The notes: a model not told the origin generated them from the letters alone. 64,000 nucleotides of DNA from Bacteroidaceae bacterium (GCA_017560125.1 JAFYOS010000004.1:1-64000); one strand, 5' to 3'. Shown: positions 16,290 to 25,119, counted from the stretch's first letter. Numbers and translations are program-made.

Positions 16290-18248
16290 ATGAATAAATT
16301 CTTGAATCATCGTGTGAAAGCAACCGACTGCGTCGCGCCGAAAATCTCCGATAAGGAGTACAAGAAGGATTTGTCCTTTCTGGAGATGTGTGCGTCGTGC
16401 TGGTATGCTCTTGAAGAGGCTCGCCGCAAAATGCGGCGAAGCCTTATGTATAGCTATGGCGATCAATGGGGCGATTATGTAAGGGATCCCGATACAGGGC
16501 AATGGATTACCGAGGGCAACCTTATAAAGAAGAATGGAAAGGTTCCTTTGAAAAACAACATGATTGCTCCTATCCTCAGCAACATCGATGGACAGCTCAG
16601 GCAGCAGTTGACGCGCCCCGTGTGCGTTGCACGCGACAGCGACGAGGCTGCTGTGGGCGAAATGATGAGTGTGGCCATTGAATATGTTCACGATATAAAC
16701 GAAATAGAGGAGGTCGATTCCGATTCGATGCGTATGCTGTTGAATGGCGGCATGACAGCGCAGCGAATAGAGTATGGACTGAACCCTGCAAAGGACAGAT
16801 GCGATGTGTGGGTCTATGGTGTGAATCCTTCGCGGTTGTTTTTCAATACCAACCTCGAGGATGTGCGTCAGTGGGATGTCACCTGTATAGGTGAGCTGTT
16901 CGACATGCCTTTGGACGATGTCGTTGCCCATTTTGCACGCACGGCCAAGGAGAAGGAGTATATTCGGAATATATATACTCACATCCCGTCGCATTATCAC
17001 AGTGAAAACCGTGGTATGCAGGGCGACGAGAGCAGGGGATTGTCGTTCTACTCGTCGTCGCGCAACGATTTGTGTCGCGTCATTCTTGGTTGGCATCTTG
17101 AATCGCGCGATGCCTATCTGTGGAACGATCCTATGAATGGTACGTGGGGTTATGTGCCCTATGCGCCCAAAGAGAAACGTCGCTTCGACATGGAGAACGA
17201 GCGACGACGCCTGGAGGCTGCCGCCAACGGGCTCGACGAACGCGACCTGTTGCTTGTGGAATATTCCTATGCTACTGAACGCTACTGGTACTATCGCTAC
17301 ATGACACCCTATGGCGATGTGTTGCAGGAGGGACGCAGCCCCTATTGGCATGGCGAACACAACTATGTGCTACATCTCTATCCGTTGGTGCAGGGACGGT
17401 TGGGCAATTTTGTTGAGCAGTTCATAGATCAGCAACGTGCCATAAACCGCACGGCCACCCTCATCGATTTCATTCGCGGTACATCGTCCAAGGGTGTGCT
17501 GGTGGTCGATGACGAGGCTTTCGAAAGCATGAGCCGCGAGGAGGTTATCGATGAATATGTGCGTTACAATGGCGTGCTGTTCGTGAAACTGAAGCCGGGG
17601 CAAAGCATCGATGGTGTGGTGCGCCAATATAACAGCGGCGCATCGGTAGCGGGCGATTTCGAATTGCTCAGTCTGCAATTGCGCCTGATAAACGAAATTT
17701 CGGGCGTCAACAGCGCCATGCAGGGACAGGCACCCAAGGTGGGTACTCCGGCGAGCCTCTATGCTCAGCAAGTGCAGAGCTCTTCGCTCAATCTGAAGGG
17801 GTTGTTCGAAGCCTATCGCACCTTCCGTCGTCGTCGCGACACCAAACTGATGAAGACCATACAGCAGTACTACAACGAGGAGCGTCACATTGAGCTGGCT
17901 GGCAAGGATTATCACGAGGATGCTAAATATTACAATCCCGAAAAGGTGCAGAACGCCGAGATTGACCTGACGGTAGCCGAAGGTTACAATACGCCTGCCT
18001 ACCAATTGGTTGCCAACGATTTCCTGATGGAACTGTTCCGTGCAAAGGCTGTCGATGTGAAGACCGTGCTCGAGAACTGCACCTATCCCTATGCGCGTAA
18101 AATACTAGAGGCGGTCAAACGCAACGAGCAGCAGTTGAAGCAGGGTGAAGCGATGGAGGGCGTGCCTACAGAAATGTTGGAAAATCTGAAAAGCGAAATG
18201 GCGCTTGGCGGCGATGATGCCGAGCAACCGCAAGCGGTAGCCGAGTAA
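16290..18248 (+). CDS. P22-like phage portal protein
   Basis: The 652-residue product is Trp/Tyr-rich and has the features of P22-type portals: an early segment with QWGD and APILSNIDGQLRQQ, the middle part LYPLVQGRLGNFVEQFIDQQ, then QRAINRTATLIDFIRGTSSK with a helix leading into SGVNSAMQGQAPKVGTPASL, and a long C-terminal helical part. Portals form the dodecameric ring at one capsid vertex through which DNA enters and leaves. Length is near the family norm (P22 gp1 is 725). It is the last gene of the block and is followed by a strong terminator. No terminase or capsid gene lies next to it, which is unusual. Confidence 0.78.
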   Translation: MNKFLNHRVKATDCVAPKISDKEYKKDLSFLEMCASCWYALEEARRKMRRSLMYSYGDQWGDYVRDPDTGQWITEGNLIKKNGKVPLKNNMIAPILSNIDGQLRQQLTRPVCVARDSDEAAVGEMMSVAIEYVHDINEIEEVDSDSMRMLLNGGMTAQRIEYGLNPAKDRCDVWVYGVNPSRLFFNTNLEDVRQWDVTCIGELFDMPLDDVVAHFARTAKEKEYIRNIYTHIPSHYHSENRGMQGDESRGLSFYSSSRNDLCRVILGWHLESRDAYLWNDPMNGTWGYVPYAPKEKRRFDMENERRRLEAAANGLDERDLLLVEYSYATERYWYYRYMTPYGDVLQEGRSPYWHGEHNYVLHLYPLVQGRLGNFVEQFIDQQRAINRTATLIDFIRGTSSKGVLVVDDEAFESMSREEVIDEYVRYNGVLFVKLKPGQSIDGVVRQYNSGASVAGDFELLSLQLRLINEISGVNSAMQGQAPKVGTPASLYAQQVQSSSLNLKGLFEAYRTFRRRRDTKLMKTIQQYYNEERHIELAGKDYHEDAKYYNPEKVQNAEIDLTVAEGYNTPAYQLVANDFLMELFRAKAVDVKTVLENCTYPYARKILEAVKRNEQQLKQGEAMEGVPTEMLENLKSEMALGGDDAEQPQAVAE

Positions 18249-18302
18249 TGCGTAGCGCGGTTATTTAGCCTTGGACGCTTCCAAGGGCTTCGCAGCCTGT
18301 TT

Positions 18303-18346
18303 AATCCCCCGGGGCAATAATGGAATATTGGCCCGGGGGATTTTTG
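18303..18346 (+). terminator. Strong terminator ending the phage-derived block
   Basis: An 11-bp GC-rich stem (AATCCCCCGGG, 18303-18313, with 18332-18342), extended by a CAATA/TATTG pair inside the loop, then TTTTT. It separates the portal gene from the Smr gene. Confidence 0.85.
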
Positions 18347-18394
18347 TGGCATAAAAAATGAGTGGTTGATTTGTTTTGTGAGCTATTTTAGTTG

Positions 18395-18402
18395 TATCTT
18401 CG
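18395..18402 (+). promoter_or_regulatory. -7 box for the Smr-domain gene
   Basis: TATCTTCG (TAnnTTCG) 21 bases before the ATG at 18424. Confidence 0.55.
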
Positions 18403-18423
18403 CATATATTATAATTGAAGAAT

Positions 18424-19509
18424 ATGAAAATAGGAGATAAAGTACGTTTCATTCACGAAACGGGTGGTGGCGTTGTTACTGCTTTTCGTGGAAAGGATAT
18501 GGTGATGGTTGAGGGTGCAGATGGATTCGAAATACCAATGCCCATCAGCGAGTGTGTGTCGATAGATACCAACGAGTACAATTTCGAGAAGAAAACGGTT
18601 GCTCCCAAGCCCGCCGAGGCGCCTAAACAGCAACGCAACGACAGCCGAGGAGCAAAATCGGTGAGAATAGACGACGAACCCGTAGTAACATATCGTCCCA
18701 AGGAGCGTCCCGAGGGCGAGCGACTCAATGTGCATTTAGCCTATCTGCCTATGGACGAGAAGGCCTTGTCGAATACCCGTTTCGAAGCCTATCTGATAAA
18801 CGACAGTAACTATTCGCTCTATTATGCCTATTCGGCTGCCGAGGGCAAATGCTGGCGAGTGCGTGGCTGTGGCTTGTTGGAGCCCAATTCCAAATGCTTC
18901 ATCGAGGAATTTGGTCGCGACGACCTGAACAGCATGGAGCATGTGTGCGTGCAGTTGTTGCCGTTCAAAGAGGATAAAAGCTTTGGTATGAAGGCGGCTA
19001 TGAATGTAGAGCGCCGCATAGATGTAGTGAAATTCTATAAATTGCACCTGTTCAAGGAGAACCCCTTCTTCGACGAAAATGCGTTGATGTATGAAATCGT
19101 TGTCGATGACAAGCCTGTGAAGGAGATTTTTGCCGATGCTCAGGAGATGCAGCGCATGATAATGGAAAAGAAGAGCGGTGACACGGCTCCTCGTCAGTCG
19201 GCTGCGCCCAAATTGCAGAAGGGCAGCGATATCGTCGAGGTGGATTTGCATGCCGACTCGTTGCTCGAAACGACTGCGGGAATGAACAGCTTCGATATAT
19301 TGAATTATCAGCTTGATGTGGTGCGTCGCACGCTTGACCTGTATCTGAAGGACAAGGGACGTAAAATTGTCTTCATTCACGGTAAGGGCGAGGGTGTTCT
19401 GCGTAACGCTATTTCGCAGGAGCTTCGCCGAAAATACCCCCGTTGCATATCACAGGATGCCTCTTTCCAGAAATATGGCTTTGGTGCCACAATGGTTATC
19501 ATAAAATAG
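18424..19509 (+). CDS. DUF2027 and Smr-domain protein
   Basis: The 361-residue protein begins MKIGDKVRFIHETGGGVVTA, an SH3-like start seen in Bacteroidetes DUF2027 proteins; I choose the ATG at 18424 over a TTG nine bases earlier. A linker of about residues 55-100 is followed by a beta-rich middle domain, and the last 90 residues form a Smr domain, with VDLHADSL at about 272-280 and the conserved IHGKGEGVLR loop near 318-328. Smr domains bind branched nucleic acids or cut RNA/DNA, and stand-alone Smr proteins have recently been linked to rescue of collided ribosomes. The role of this fusion is not known. It has its own promoter and terminator. Confidence 0.85.
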   Translation: MKIGDKVRFIHETGGGVVTAFRGKDMVMVEGADGFEIPMPISECVSIDTNEYNFEKKTVAPKPAEAPKQQRNDSRGAKSVRIDDEPVVTYRPKERPEGERLNVHLAYLPMDEKALSNTRFEAYLINDSNYSLYYAYSAAEGKCWRVRGCGLLEPNSKCFIEEFGRDDLNSMEHVCVQLLPFKEDKSFGMKAAMNVERRIDVVKFYKLHLFKENPFFDENALMYEIVVDDKPVKEIFADAQEMQRMIMEKKSGDTAPRQSAAPKLQKGSDIVEVDLHADSLLETTAGMNSFDILNYQLDVVRRTLDLYLKDKGRKIVFIHGKGEGVLRNAISQELRRKYPRCISQDASFQKYGFGATMVIIK

Positions 19510-19531
19510 TGTAGGTGCTATGAAACGAAAT

Positions 19532-19574
19532 AGGGCTGCAACATATTGTTGCAGCCCTATTTGGATTTTTTTGT
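19532..19574. terminator. Terminator between Smr gene and small lipoprotein gene
   Basis: Perfect 11-bp stem AGGGCTGCAAC (19532-19542) with 19548-19558, loop ATATT, followed by a T-rich stretch. It lies between convergent genes. Confidence 0.8.
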
Positions 19575-19581
19575 TGCATGG

Positions 19582-19938
19582 CTATTTTATCTCTTCTATG
19601 AAGCCTTCGATGACACTGCCAATCTCCTCGGAAATTTTCTTCAGCTCTTTTTTTGTGGATTTGATGGCGCCTTTGGTGAATGCACCATAGTAGCGTCCCT
19701 TGAGCTTGTATAATTCTTTCTTTTCTTTGTCGGCGAGCTCGCGTTGTTCCATTTTTTTCTCCAACGCCGAGAATTTTTCGGTTATTTTTTCGAAATCGTC
19801 TTCGGTGTATTTGTCGAAATTCTTTTCAATATCCCGGCATATGTTATTCATCTCTCTGAGGGTGCTCGAGGTCGAGTCGCACGATGAAAATGCAAATGCA
19901 AACAGTGTTGCAATCAATAGCAGTGTAAGTTTTTTCAT
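19582..19938 (-). CDS. Small coiled-coil lipoprotein (118 aa)
   Basis: The protein starts with a lipoprotein signal peptide (MKKLTLLLIATLFAFAFSSC, lipid Cys20) and continues as a highly charged helix rich in Glu and Lys, with heptad-like spacing in EKFSALEKKMEQRELADKEK and KKELKKISEEIGSVIEGF. I do not recognise a family. Small periplasmic helical lipoproteins of this kind often act in envelope integrity, but there is no direct clue here. It has its own minus-strand promoter box and shares a terminator with the Smr gene. Confidence 0.75.
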   Translation of the reverse strand: MKKLTLLLIATLFAFAFSSCDSTSSTLREMNNICRDIEKNFDKYTEDDFEKITEKFSALEKKMEQRELADKEKKELYKLKGRYYGAFTKGAIKSTKKELKKISEEIGSVIEGFIEEIK

Positions 19939-19969
19939 GGTATTTTCGATTTTTGTTCCAACAATTTTA

Positions 19970-19977
19970 CAAATATA
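19970..19977 (-). promoter_or_regulatory. -7 box for the small coiled-coil lipoprotein gene
   Basis: Minus-strand TATATTTG, 31 bases before the ATG at 19938; back to back with the TRIC gene promoter. Confidence 0.6.
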
Positions 19978-20000
19978 GTATTTTTGAATTTATTTTCGCG

Positions 20001-20008
20001 TAAATTTG
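20001..20008 (+). promoter_or_regulatory. -7 box for the TRIC-family gene
   Basis: TAAATTTG, 39 bases upstream of the ATG at 20048. The divergent lipoprotein box is 23 bases to the left. Confidence 0.6.
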
Positions 20009-20047
20009 CACCCCAAATCTATATGAACAATTTTTTTTGATAAATAA

Positions 20048-20686
20048 ATGCAATTACCTTCGTTTGTTGAGATAATGGAATTCGCCGGAACTTTTGCTTT
20101 TGCCATCAGTGGAATACGATTGGCATCGGCTAAGCGTTTCGACTGGTTTGGTGCTTACGTTGTGGGTGTGGTTACTGCCATCGGCGGTGGTACCATCCGC
20201 GATTTGTTGTTGGATGTTACTCCGTTCTGGATGACCAACTCCATGTATCTGCTTTGCTCGGGATTGGCTCTTTTTTGGGTAATCCTTTTTGGAAAATATC
20301 TTATCCACCTGAACAATACGTTCTTCATTTTCGATACCATAGGTTTGGCGCTTTTCGTTGTGGTAGGTGTCGAGAAGACACTTGCGCTCGACTATCCTAT
20401 ATGGGTGGCGGTTGTCATGGCCACGTTGACCGGTTCGGCTGGTGGTGTCATGCGTGATATATTCATAAACGAGGAACCGCTGTTTTTCCGCAAGGAGATT
20501 TATGCCATGGCGTGCGTCATTGGTGCGCTCACATATTGCTTGTGTGACAGGTTGGGAGCAGATACCCTGGTGTCGCAGATAATGTGCAGTTTGTCGGTAT
20601 TTGTTGTCCGCACATTGGCGGTCAAGTATAATGTGTGTCTTCCTGTGCTGACGGGTCACGATGAACCTGAGGATGATAAAAAATAG
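20048..20686 (+). CDS. TRIC-family cation channel (UPF0126)
   Basis: The 212-residue integral membrane protein has seven hydrophobic segments arranged as two homologous halves, each with the glycine signature: AFAISGIRLASAKRFDWFGA then GGGTIRDLLL in the first, and GSAGGVMRDIF in the second. This is the UPF0126/YadS family, shown structurally to form trimeric intracellular cation (TRIC) type potassium channels. It is a single gene with its own promoter and a strong terminator. The physiological role in bacteria is not settled. Confidence 0.87.
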   Translation: MQLPSFVEIMEFAGTFAFAISGIRLASAKRFDWFGAYVVGVVTAIGGGTIRDLLLDVTPFWMTNSMYLLCSGLALFWVILFGKYLIHLNNTFFIFDTIGLALFVVVGVEKTLALDYPIWVAVVMATLTGSAGGVMRDIFINEEPLFFRKEIYAMACVIGALTYCLCDRLGADTLVSQIMCSLSVFVVRTLAVKYNVCLPVLTGHDEPEDDKK

Positions 20687-20700
20687 GCATGCAATTACAC

Positions 20701-20736
20701 AAAAATAGCCACAAGACATCTTGTGGCTATTTTTTT
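20701..20736. terminator. Bidirectional terminator, TRIC gene / SpoU gene
   Basis: A perfect 15-bp stem AAAAATAGCCACAAG (20701-20715) with 20720-20734, loop ACAT, flanked by A and T runs, so it can work in both directions. Confidence 0.9.
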
Positions 20737-20746
20737 ATGTCTGTTT

Positions 20747-21502
20747 CTACATCCTGCGGCGGAATTCGCTGCACACGATGGCTGTTGCCGTTGATACGTT
20801 GAGCGACTCCGATGTGCTACGTCCGATGGGGTAGTTGGGTATCAGTATTTTTTCTCTGATCAGTTTTTCGCATTCGGCGCCTATGCCGTTGCCTTCGTTG
20901 CCCATGACGATGATGCCGTTGGGCGATAATTTGTGTTCGTATATGTTCTTTCCGCTAAGGAAGGCGCCATACACGGGTACGTTTTTCGCTTGCGAAGCGA
21001 TGAATTCGGGCAGATTGACATAGTGGATATTTACTCGCGCTAGTGCGCCCATTGTCGCCTGAATGGTCTTGGGGTTGTAGATGTCAACCGTGCCTATGGA
21101 GCAGAATATGTGCTCAATGCCGAACCAGTCGGCTATTCTTACTATTGTTCCTAAATTGCCGGGGTCTTGCACATCGTCGAGTGCGAGGCATAGCTCCTTC
21201 TGTGCTATTGTGGGGGCGTATTGCGACTCGCGCTGTTTGAATATTCCTATTATTCCTTGTGGCGCACGCAGGAAGCTTGCCTTTTTCAGCTCTTCGTCGC
21301 TCGCCTCAATAATCTCCTGTATGTTTTTTTTGTCGATAGATGCTATCGTTCGTTCGGTTGCAATGAGCTTGGTGCATTCCATTCCCGAGGCTAACAGGTC
21401 TTTTACTAATTTCTCGCCTTCGGCAACGAAAAGCCCCGTCTCTTTGCGGAACTTTTTTATCTCTAATGAGTGTATGAATTTTACAAGGTTTTTACTTATC
21501 AT
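20747..21502 (-). CDS. SpoU/TrmH-family RNA 2'-O-methyltransferase
   Basis: The 251-residue protein has an N-terminal substrate-binding part (RKETGLFVAEGEKLVKDLL) and a C-terminal SPOUT domain with motif 1 (LDDVQDPGNLGTIVRIADW), motif 2 (IVMGNEGNGIG) and motif 3 (IPNYPIGRSTSESLNVSTA). These make the knotted SAM site. Members methylate ribose in 23S rRNA or tRNA; RlmB-like activity is possible but the target cannot be assigned. It starts divergently from the TamL-like gene and ends at the shared terminator. Confidence 0.88.
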   Translation of the reverse strand: MISKNLVKFIHSLEIKKFRKETGLFVAEGEKLVKDLLASGMECTKLIATERTIASIDKKNIQEIIEASDEELKKASFLRAPQGIIGIFKQRESQYAPTIAQKELCLALDDVQDPGNLGTIVRIADWFGIEHIFCSIGTVDIYNPKTIQATMGALARVNIHYVNLPEFIASQAKNVPVYGAFLSGKNIYEHKLSPNGIIVMGNEGNGIGAECEKLIREKILIPNYPIGRSTSESLNVSTATAIVCSEFRRRM

Positions 21503-21531
21503 GTGATAGGGCTTATGTCCGATATATTATG

Positions 21532-21539
21532 CAAAACTA
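21532..21539 (-). promoter_or_regulatory. -7 box for the SpoU methyltransferase gene
   Basis: Minus-strand TAGTTTTG, matching TAnnTTTG, 29 bases before the ATG at 21502. Confidence 0.5.
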
Positions 21540-21632
21540 CTAATAATTTTGTATATTATTGCTTTGTGGTGCTCTATTTCTTTAATATTCTCGGTATTTG
21601 GGAATGTGTCTGATGCTATCTGCAAAATATTT

Positions 21633-21752
21633 AAGCTTGGTATTATCTTGCTCGTTTGTGTTATCTTTGAGTGAAACCTCTAAAATATCTTGCACTCGCT
21701 GCAAAATAATCAAGCAAGCTTGATATTATCTTGCTCGTTTGTGCTATCTTTG
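21633..21752 (+). repeat. Duplicated promoter segment upstream of the TamL-like gene
   Basis: A 37-bp direct repeat is present at 21633-21669 and 21716-21752, spaced 83 bp apart and differing at two bases. Each copy includes TATTATCTTGCTCGTTTGTG and ends with the -7 box TATCTTTG (21662-21669 and 21745-21752). A less exact GCAAAATA extension precedes both. Two tandem promoters from a local duplication would result. Confidence 0.8.
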
Positions 21753-21797
21753 CATTTTAATGTTATAATAGGCGATTTGTGTACTTATGGTACACGA

Positions 21798-24116
21798 ATG
21801 CCGTTTTTTATTGAAACTGTGTCCAGACTAAGGGGATTATACATATTGATGTGCATTTTGCTTGCTTCGTGTTCGGTATCGAAATTTATACCGGAAGGGG
21901 AGCGTATGCTCAACGATGTGGATATTATCTCGTACAATAAGGACAACTGGGCGTTGCAGGCACGTTCTTACATCAGGCAGAACCCCAATTCGAAGTGGTT
22001 CGGCATAGCAAAGGTGCCTTTGCACATCTATTCGTTGTCGGGACGCGACAGTACCAAATGGATAAATCGTGCTTTGCAGAAAATAGGAGAGGCACCGGTT
22101 ATTTACGATAGCAGGCAGGCCGAGATTACGCGTGCGAACATAGAAACCATGTTGCGCAACGAGGGCTATTTGCATGCGACGGTCGATTTCGAACCCAAGG
22201 CCGTTAAGAAAAACAGGGTAGATGCGGTATATTATCTGCACGAAAGGAACAGGTATAAGATAGTGGGCGTTACCCGCGAATTCGAGGATACGCTCATCGC
22301 ACAGCATGTTCTTGCCGATACCGTCAATTCGTTGATTAAGCCGGGTACTCCCTTCCGCTTGAATGCTTTGAACAGCGAACGCGAGCGCATCACACGAATG
22401 CTCAAGGATATTGGTTACTACCGTTTCCAAAAGGAATTTATTACATTCGTGGCCGACACGGCGCACCATTCAACCGATATAAACATCAAGATGAAGGTGG
22501 CTGCCTTTCGTGTGAATGTGCAGGATGCTCCGTCGCCTCACAAGCAGTACCATTTTGGCGATGTCAGCATCGTTTCCGATGCCGGCTTGCGCTTGGATGA
22601 CAACGAACTGGAATTGTGCGACACAGCCTTTGTGGGCGAGTATAATCTGCTCTACCGCGACGACCTGTTCTTGCGTCCGACGGTGCTCTCCAACCAGACC
22701 TACATATCGCCCGGTGAGCTCTATTCGCAGAGCAAGGTCGATAGAACCTATAACTCCTTCTCGCAGTTGAGCGCGCTCAGATATACCACTCTGCGAATGA
22801 GAGAGAATACCTTAAACGACTCGTTGCTCGATTGTTACATTATGTTCGAGAGACGTAAACGTCGTTCGGTTTCCTTCGAAGTGGAGGGTACCAATACGGC
22901 CGGCGACTTGGGCGCGGCATGTTCGTTCACCTTCTCGGATAGGAACCTTTTCAAGGGCTCCGAGGTGTTGTCGTTGCGCGTTTTTGGTGCCTACGAGGCT
23001 ATTTCGGGCTTGAGTGGATATATCAAGGATAGCTACTTTGAATATGGTTCCGAGCTGAGCCTTAGGATTCCCGGTGGAATTATTTCGTCGATGGTACCCG
23101 CCGACAAGCGCTTGCTTAAATCGGCAACGCAGTTCGCGCTGAAATTCAATTCGCAGGAGCGCCCCGAATTTGAGCGCCAGTTGTTGTCGGCGTCGTGGAG
23201 TTATCTGTGGAGCAAGAAGGAGTCGTCGCAGCACAAACTCGATCTTCTCGATGTGAGCTACATTTATGTTCCCTGGATTTCCGATACATTCAAAAAGGAG
23301 TATTTGGATAGCATTTCGAATAGAAATTCTATTCTTAAATACAACTACGAGAATCTGCTTATCACCAAATTGGGCTATTCATTCTCGTACAATTCGCTTG
23401 CCGGAAAAAGCGGGTTCCAGCGTTCGGCATTCTCCATACGCACAAACATCGAAAGCTCGGGTAACGTGCTTACCGGCATGAATACCCTGTTGGGTATGAA
23501 CAAAAATTCCAATAACCAATATACCTTCATGGATATTGCCTATGCGCAATATGTGAAGGGCGATGTGGATGTCACGGCAAGGGTGAATTTCGATAGCAAA
23601 AACTCGCTGGTGTTGCATACGGCCATCGGCATTGCGTATCCCTATGGCAATTCGACCATCCTGCCTTTCGAAAAACGCTATTTTTCGGGTGGTGCAAACA
23701 GCATGCGCGGATGGACGGTGCGTGGCCTTGGCCCTGGTTCTTTCAAGAATAGAAATAGTAATATTGATTTCATCAACCAATCGGGTGATATGAAGCTGGA
23801 TATGAACATCGAACTTCGTTCGCACCTGTTTTGGCAGATTCATTCGGCGTTGTTTGTCGATGCCGGTAATATATGGACTATCCGCAGCTACAAGGAGCAG
23901 CCCGGCGGACAGTTCAACGTTAAAACATTTTATAAGGATATTGCTTTGTCCTATGGTATGGGATTGCGATTTGAGCTCGATTTCTTCGTGTTCCGCCTCG
24001 ACTGTGGTATGAAGGCAATAGATCCGGCTTACTCGGGAAGGGATAAATATCCCTTGCTGAACCCCAATTTTAGTCGCGATTTCGCATTGCATTTTGCTGT
24101 GGGATATCCCTTCTGA
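21798..24116 (+). CDS. TamL-like lipidated BamA/TamA family outer membrane protein
   Basis: I start at the ATG at 21798, giving 772 residues; the frame is open further upstream through the promoter repeat. The N-terminus has a hydrophobic stretch ending in the lipobox LLASC, so the protein is a lipoprotein, then POTRA-like segments (NPNSKWFGIAKVPLHIYSL, RNEGYLHATVDFE) and a C-terminal beta-barrel ending FALHFAVGYPF with the terminal Phe typical of outer membrane proteins. The barrel contains GGANSMRGWTVRGLGPGSF, the VRGF/Y-type loop of Omp85 proteins. Lipidated TamA relatives (TamL) are characteristic of Bacteroidetes and work in outer membrane protein assembly. The usual tamB partner is not adjacent. 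Confidence 0.84.
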   Translation: MPFFIETVSRLRGLYILMCILLASCSVSKFIPEGERMLNDVDIISYNKDNWALQARSYIRQNPNSKWFGIAKVPLHIYSLSGRDSTKWINRALQKIGEAPVIYDSRQAEITRANIETMLRNEGYLHATVDFEPKAVKKNRVDAVYYLHERNRYKIVGVTREFEDTLIAQHVLADTVNSLIKPGTPFRLNALNSERERITRMLKDIGYYRFQKEFITFVADTAHHSTDINIKMKVAAFRVNVQDAPSPHKQYHFGDVSIVSDAGLRLDDNELELCDTAFVGEYNLLYRDDLFLRPTVLSNQTYISPGELYSQSKVDRTYNSFSQLSALRYTTLRMRENTLNDSLLDCYIMFERRKRRSVSFEVEGTNTAGDLGAACSFTFSDRNLFKGSEVLSLRVFGAYEAISGLSGYIKDSYFEYGSELSLRIPGGIISSMVPADKRLLKSATQFALKFNSQERPEFERQLLSASWSYLWSKKESSQHKLDLLDVSYIYVPWISDTFKKEYLDSISNRNSILKYNYENLLITKLGYSFSYNSLAGKSGFQRSAFSIRTNIESSGNVLTGMNTLLGMNKNSNNQYTFMDIAYAQYVKGDVDVTARVNFDSKNSLVLHTAIGIAYPYGNSTILPFEKRYFSGGANSMRGWTVRGLGPGSFKNRNSNIDFINQSGDMKLDMNIELRSHLFWQIHSALFVDAGNIWTIRSYKEQPGGQFNVKTFYKDIALSYGMGLRFELDFFVFRLDCGMKAIDPAYSGRDKYPLLNPNFSRDFALHFAVGYPF

Positions 24117-24155
24117 TGTTGGATATATATATAGGAGATAAGTAAATAATATAAT

Positions 24156-24986
24156 ATGGAGATTCGTTTTATGAGTATCGGTAGTGGCAGTTGTGGAAAC
24201 TGTTACTACTTGGGGACGGATAAGTACGGCATACTGATAGATGCCGGAATACCCGTTAAGACAATACGGCTTGCTCTTAAAAAGGAGAATATCCCTTTTG
24301 AAAGCATTTGCGCCGTTTTTGTTACGCACGACCATGCCGACCATATTAAGTCGTTGGGCGTTGTTGCCTCCAAGGCAATGATTCCCATCTATGCGACTAA
24401 AGGGGTGCACGAGGGCATTACGCGTAACTACTGTATAACCACACCTATCGACGCGCAGTATGTGAGGTATCTTGAAAAGGAAGTGCCTGTGCTGTTCCGC
24501 GACATGAAGATAACAGCATTCGAGGTGCCTCACGATGGCAGCGACAATGTGGGCTATTGCATCGAGATAGGCGACAAGACATTCTGCTTCCTTACGGATT
24601 TGGGATGCATCACCGATACTGCTGCCAAGTATATCAACCGTGCAAATTTCCTTGTGCTCGAGGCCAACTACGAGGAGGAGATGCTTGCCATGGGTAAATA
24701 TCCGCAGTTCCTGAAGGAGCGCGTGTCGAGCAGCACCGGCCATTTGAGCAACCAGACAACGGCGCGTTTCCTTGCCGAAAATTTCAACGAGCATTTGAAA
24801 TATATCTGGCTGTGTCACCTGAGCGAGGAGAACAACCATCCCGAGCTTGCATACAAGGCAGTGGAGATGCAGATGCGCAGCTATGGCATAATACCGGGTA
24901 AGGATGTTTATCTGAATGTGCTCAAGCGTGCGACGCCGTCACCGTTGTATCATTTGAGCTACAACGCGGTCGAGAGTGAATTTTAA
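24156..24986 (+). CDS. YycJ/WalJ-type MBL-fold hydrolase
   Basis: The 276-residue protein opens MEIRFMSIGSGSCGNCYYLG, as in the YycJ/WalJ branch of metallo-beta-lactamase fold enzymes, and has the metal motif HDHADH at residues 58-63. Further metal ligands are expected at VPHDGSDN and FLTDLG. Bacillus YycJ/WalJ is a 5'-3' exonuclease linked to mismatch repair and cell-wall signalling. Activity of the Bacteroidetes proteins is untested, so the family name is the safe call. It begins 39 bases after the TamL-like gene, with no obvious promoter between, so the two are probably cotranscribed. Confidence 0.83.
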   Translation: MEIRFMSIGSGSCGNCYYLGTDKYGILIDAGIPVKTIRLALKKENIPFESICAVFVTHDHADHIKSLGVVASKAMIPIYATKGVHEGITRNYCITTPIDAQYVRYLEKEVPVLFRDMKITAFEVPHDGSDNVGYCIEIGDKTFCFLTDLGCITDTAAKYINRANFLVLEANYEEEMLAMGKYPQFLKERVSSSTGHLSNQTTARFLAENFNEHLKYIWLCHLSEENNHPELAYKAVEMQMRSYGIIPGKDVYLNVLKRATPSPLYHLSYNAVESEF

Positions 24987-25062
24987 GGTGCATTTACAGG
25001 CAATAATATGGCTGTGTTGATAAATAAACATTAAACAACTTCGTCATAACAAATAAAAAAGC

Positions 25063-25070
25063 TAAATTTG
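25063..25070 (+). promoter_or_regulatory. -7 box for tyrS
   Basis: TAAATTTG, 84 bases upstream of the tyrS ATG, giving a leader of about 78 bases that includes a hairpin at 25095-25119. Confidence 0.6.
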
Positions 25071-25094
25071 CGCCCGAAAACGGAGTGCCGTTTC

Positions 25095-25119
25095 CGCGTA
25101 GCATGTTTCATGCTGCGCG
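25095..25119 (+). promoter_or_regulatory. Leader hairpin upstream of tyrS
   Basis: CGCGTAGCAT, loop GTTTC, ATGCTGCGCG: a 10-bp stem with one mismatch. It lies between the -7 box and the ATG. It has no following T-run, so it is not a simple terminator; a role in leader stability or control is possible. It is not a recognisable T-box. Confidence 0.4.

Noticed and set aside
10559-18346. Calling the phage-like block a complete prophage
   Set aside because: No integrase, terminase, capsid, tail or lysis gene, and no direct repeats were found at 10.46-10.56 kb and 18.25-18.42 kb.
23379-24839. A 486-codon minus-strand frame spanning the TamL-like and YycJ-type genes
   Set aside because: It crosses two well-supported plus-strand genes and has no sensible protein features.
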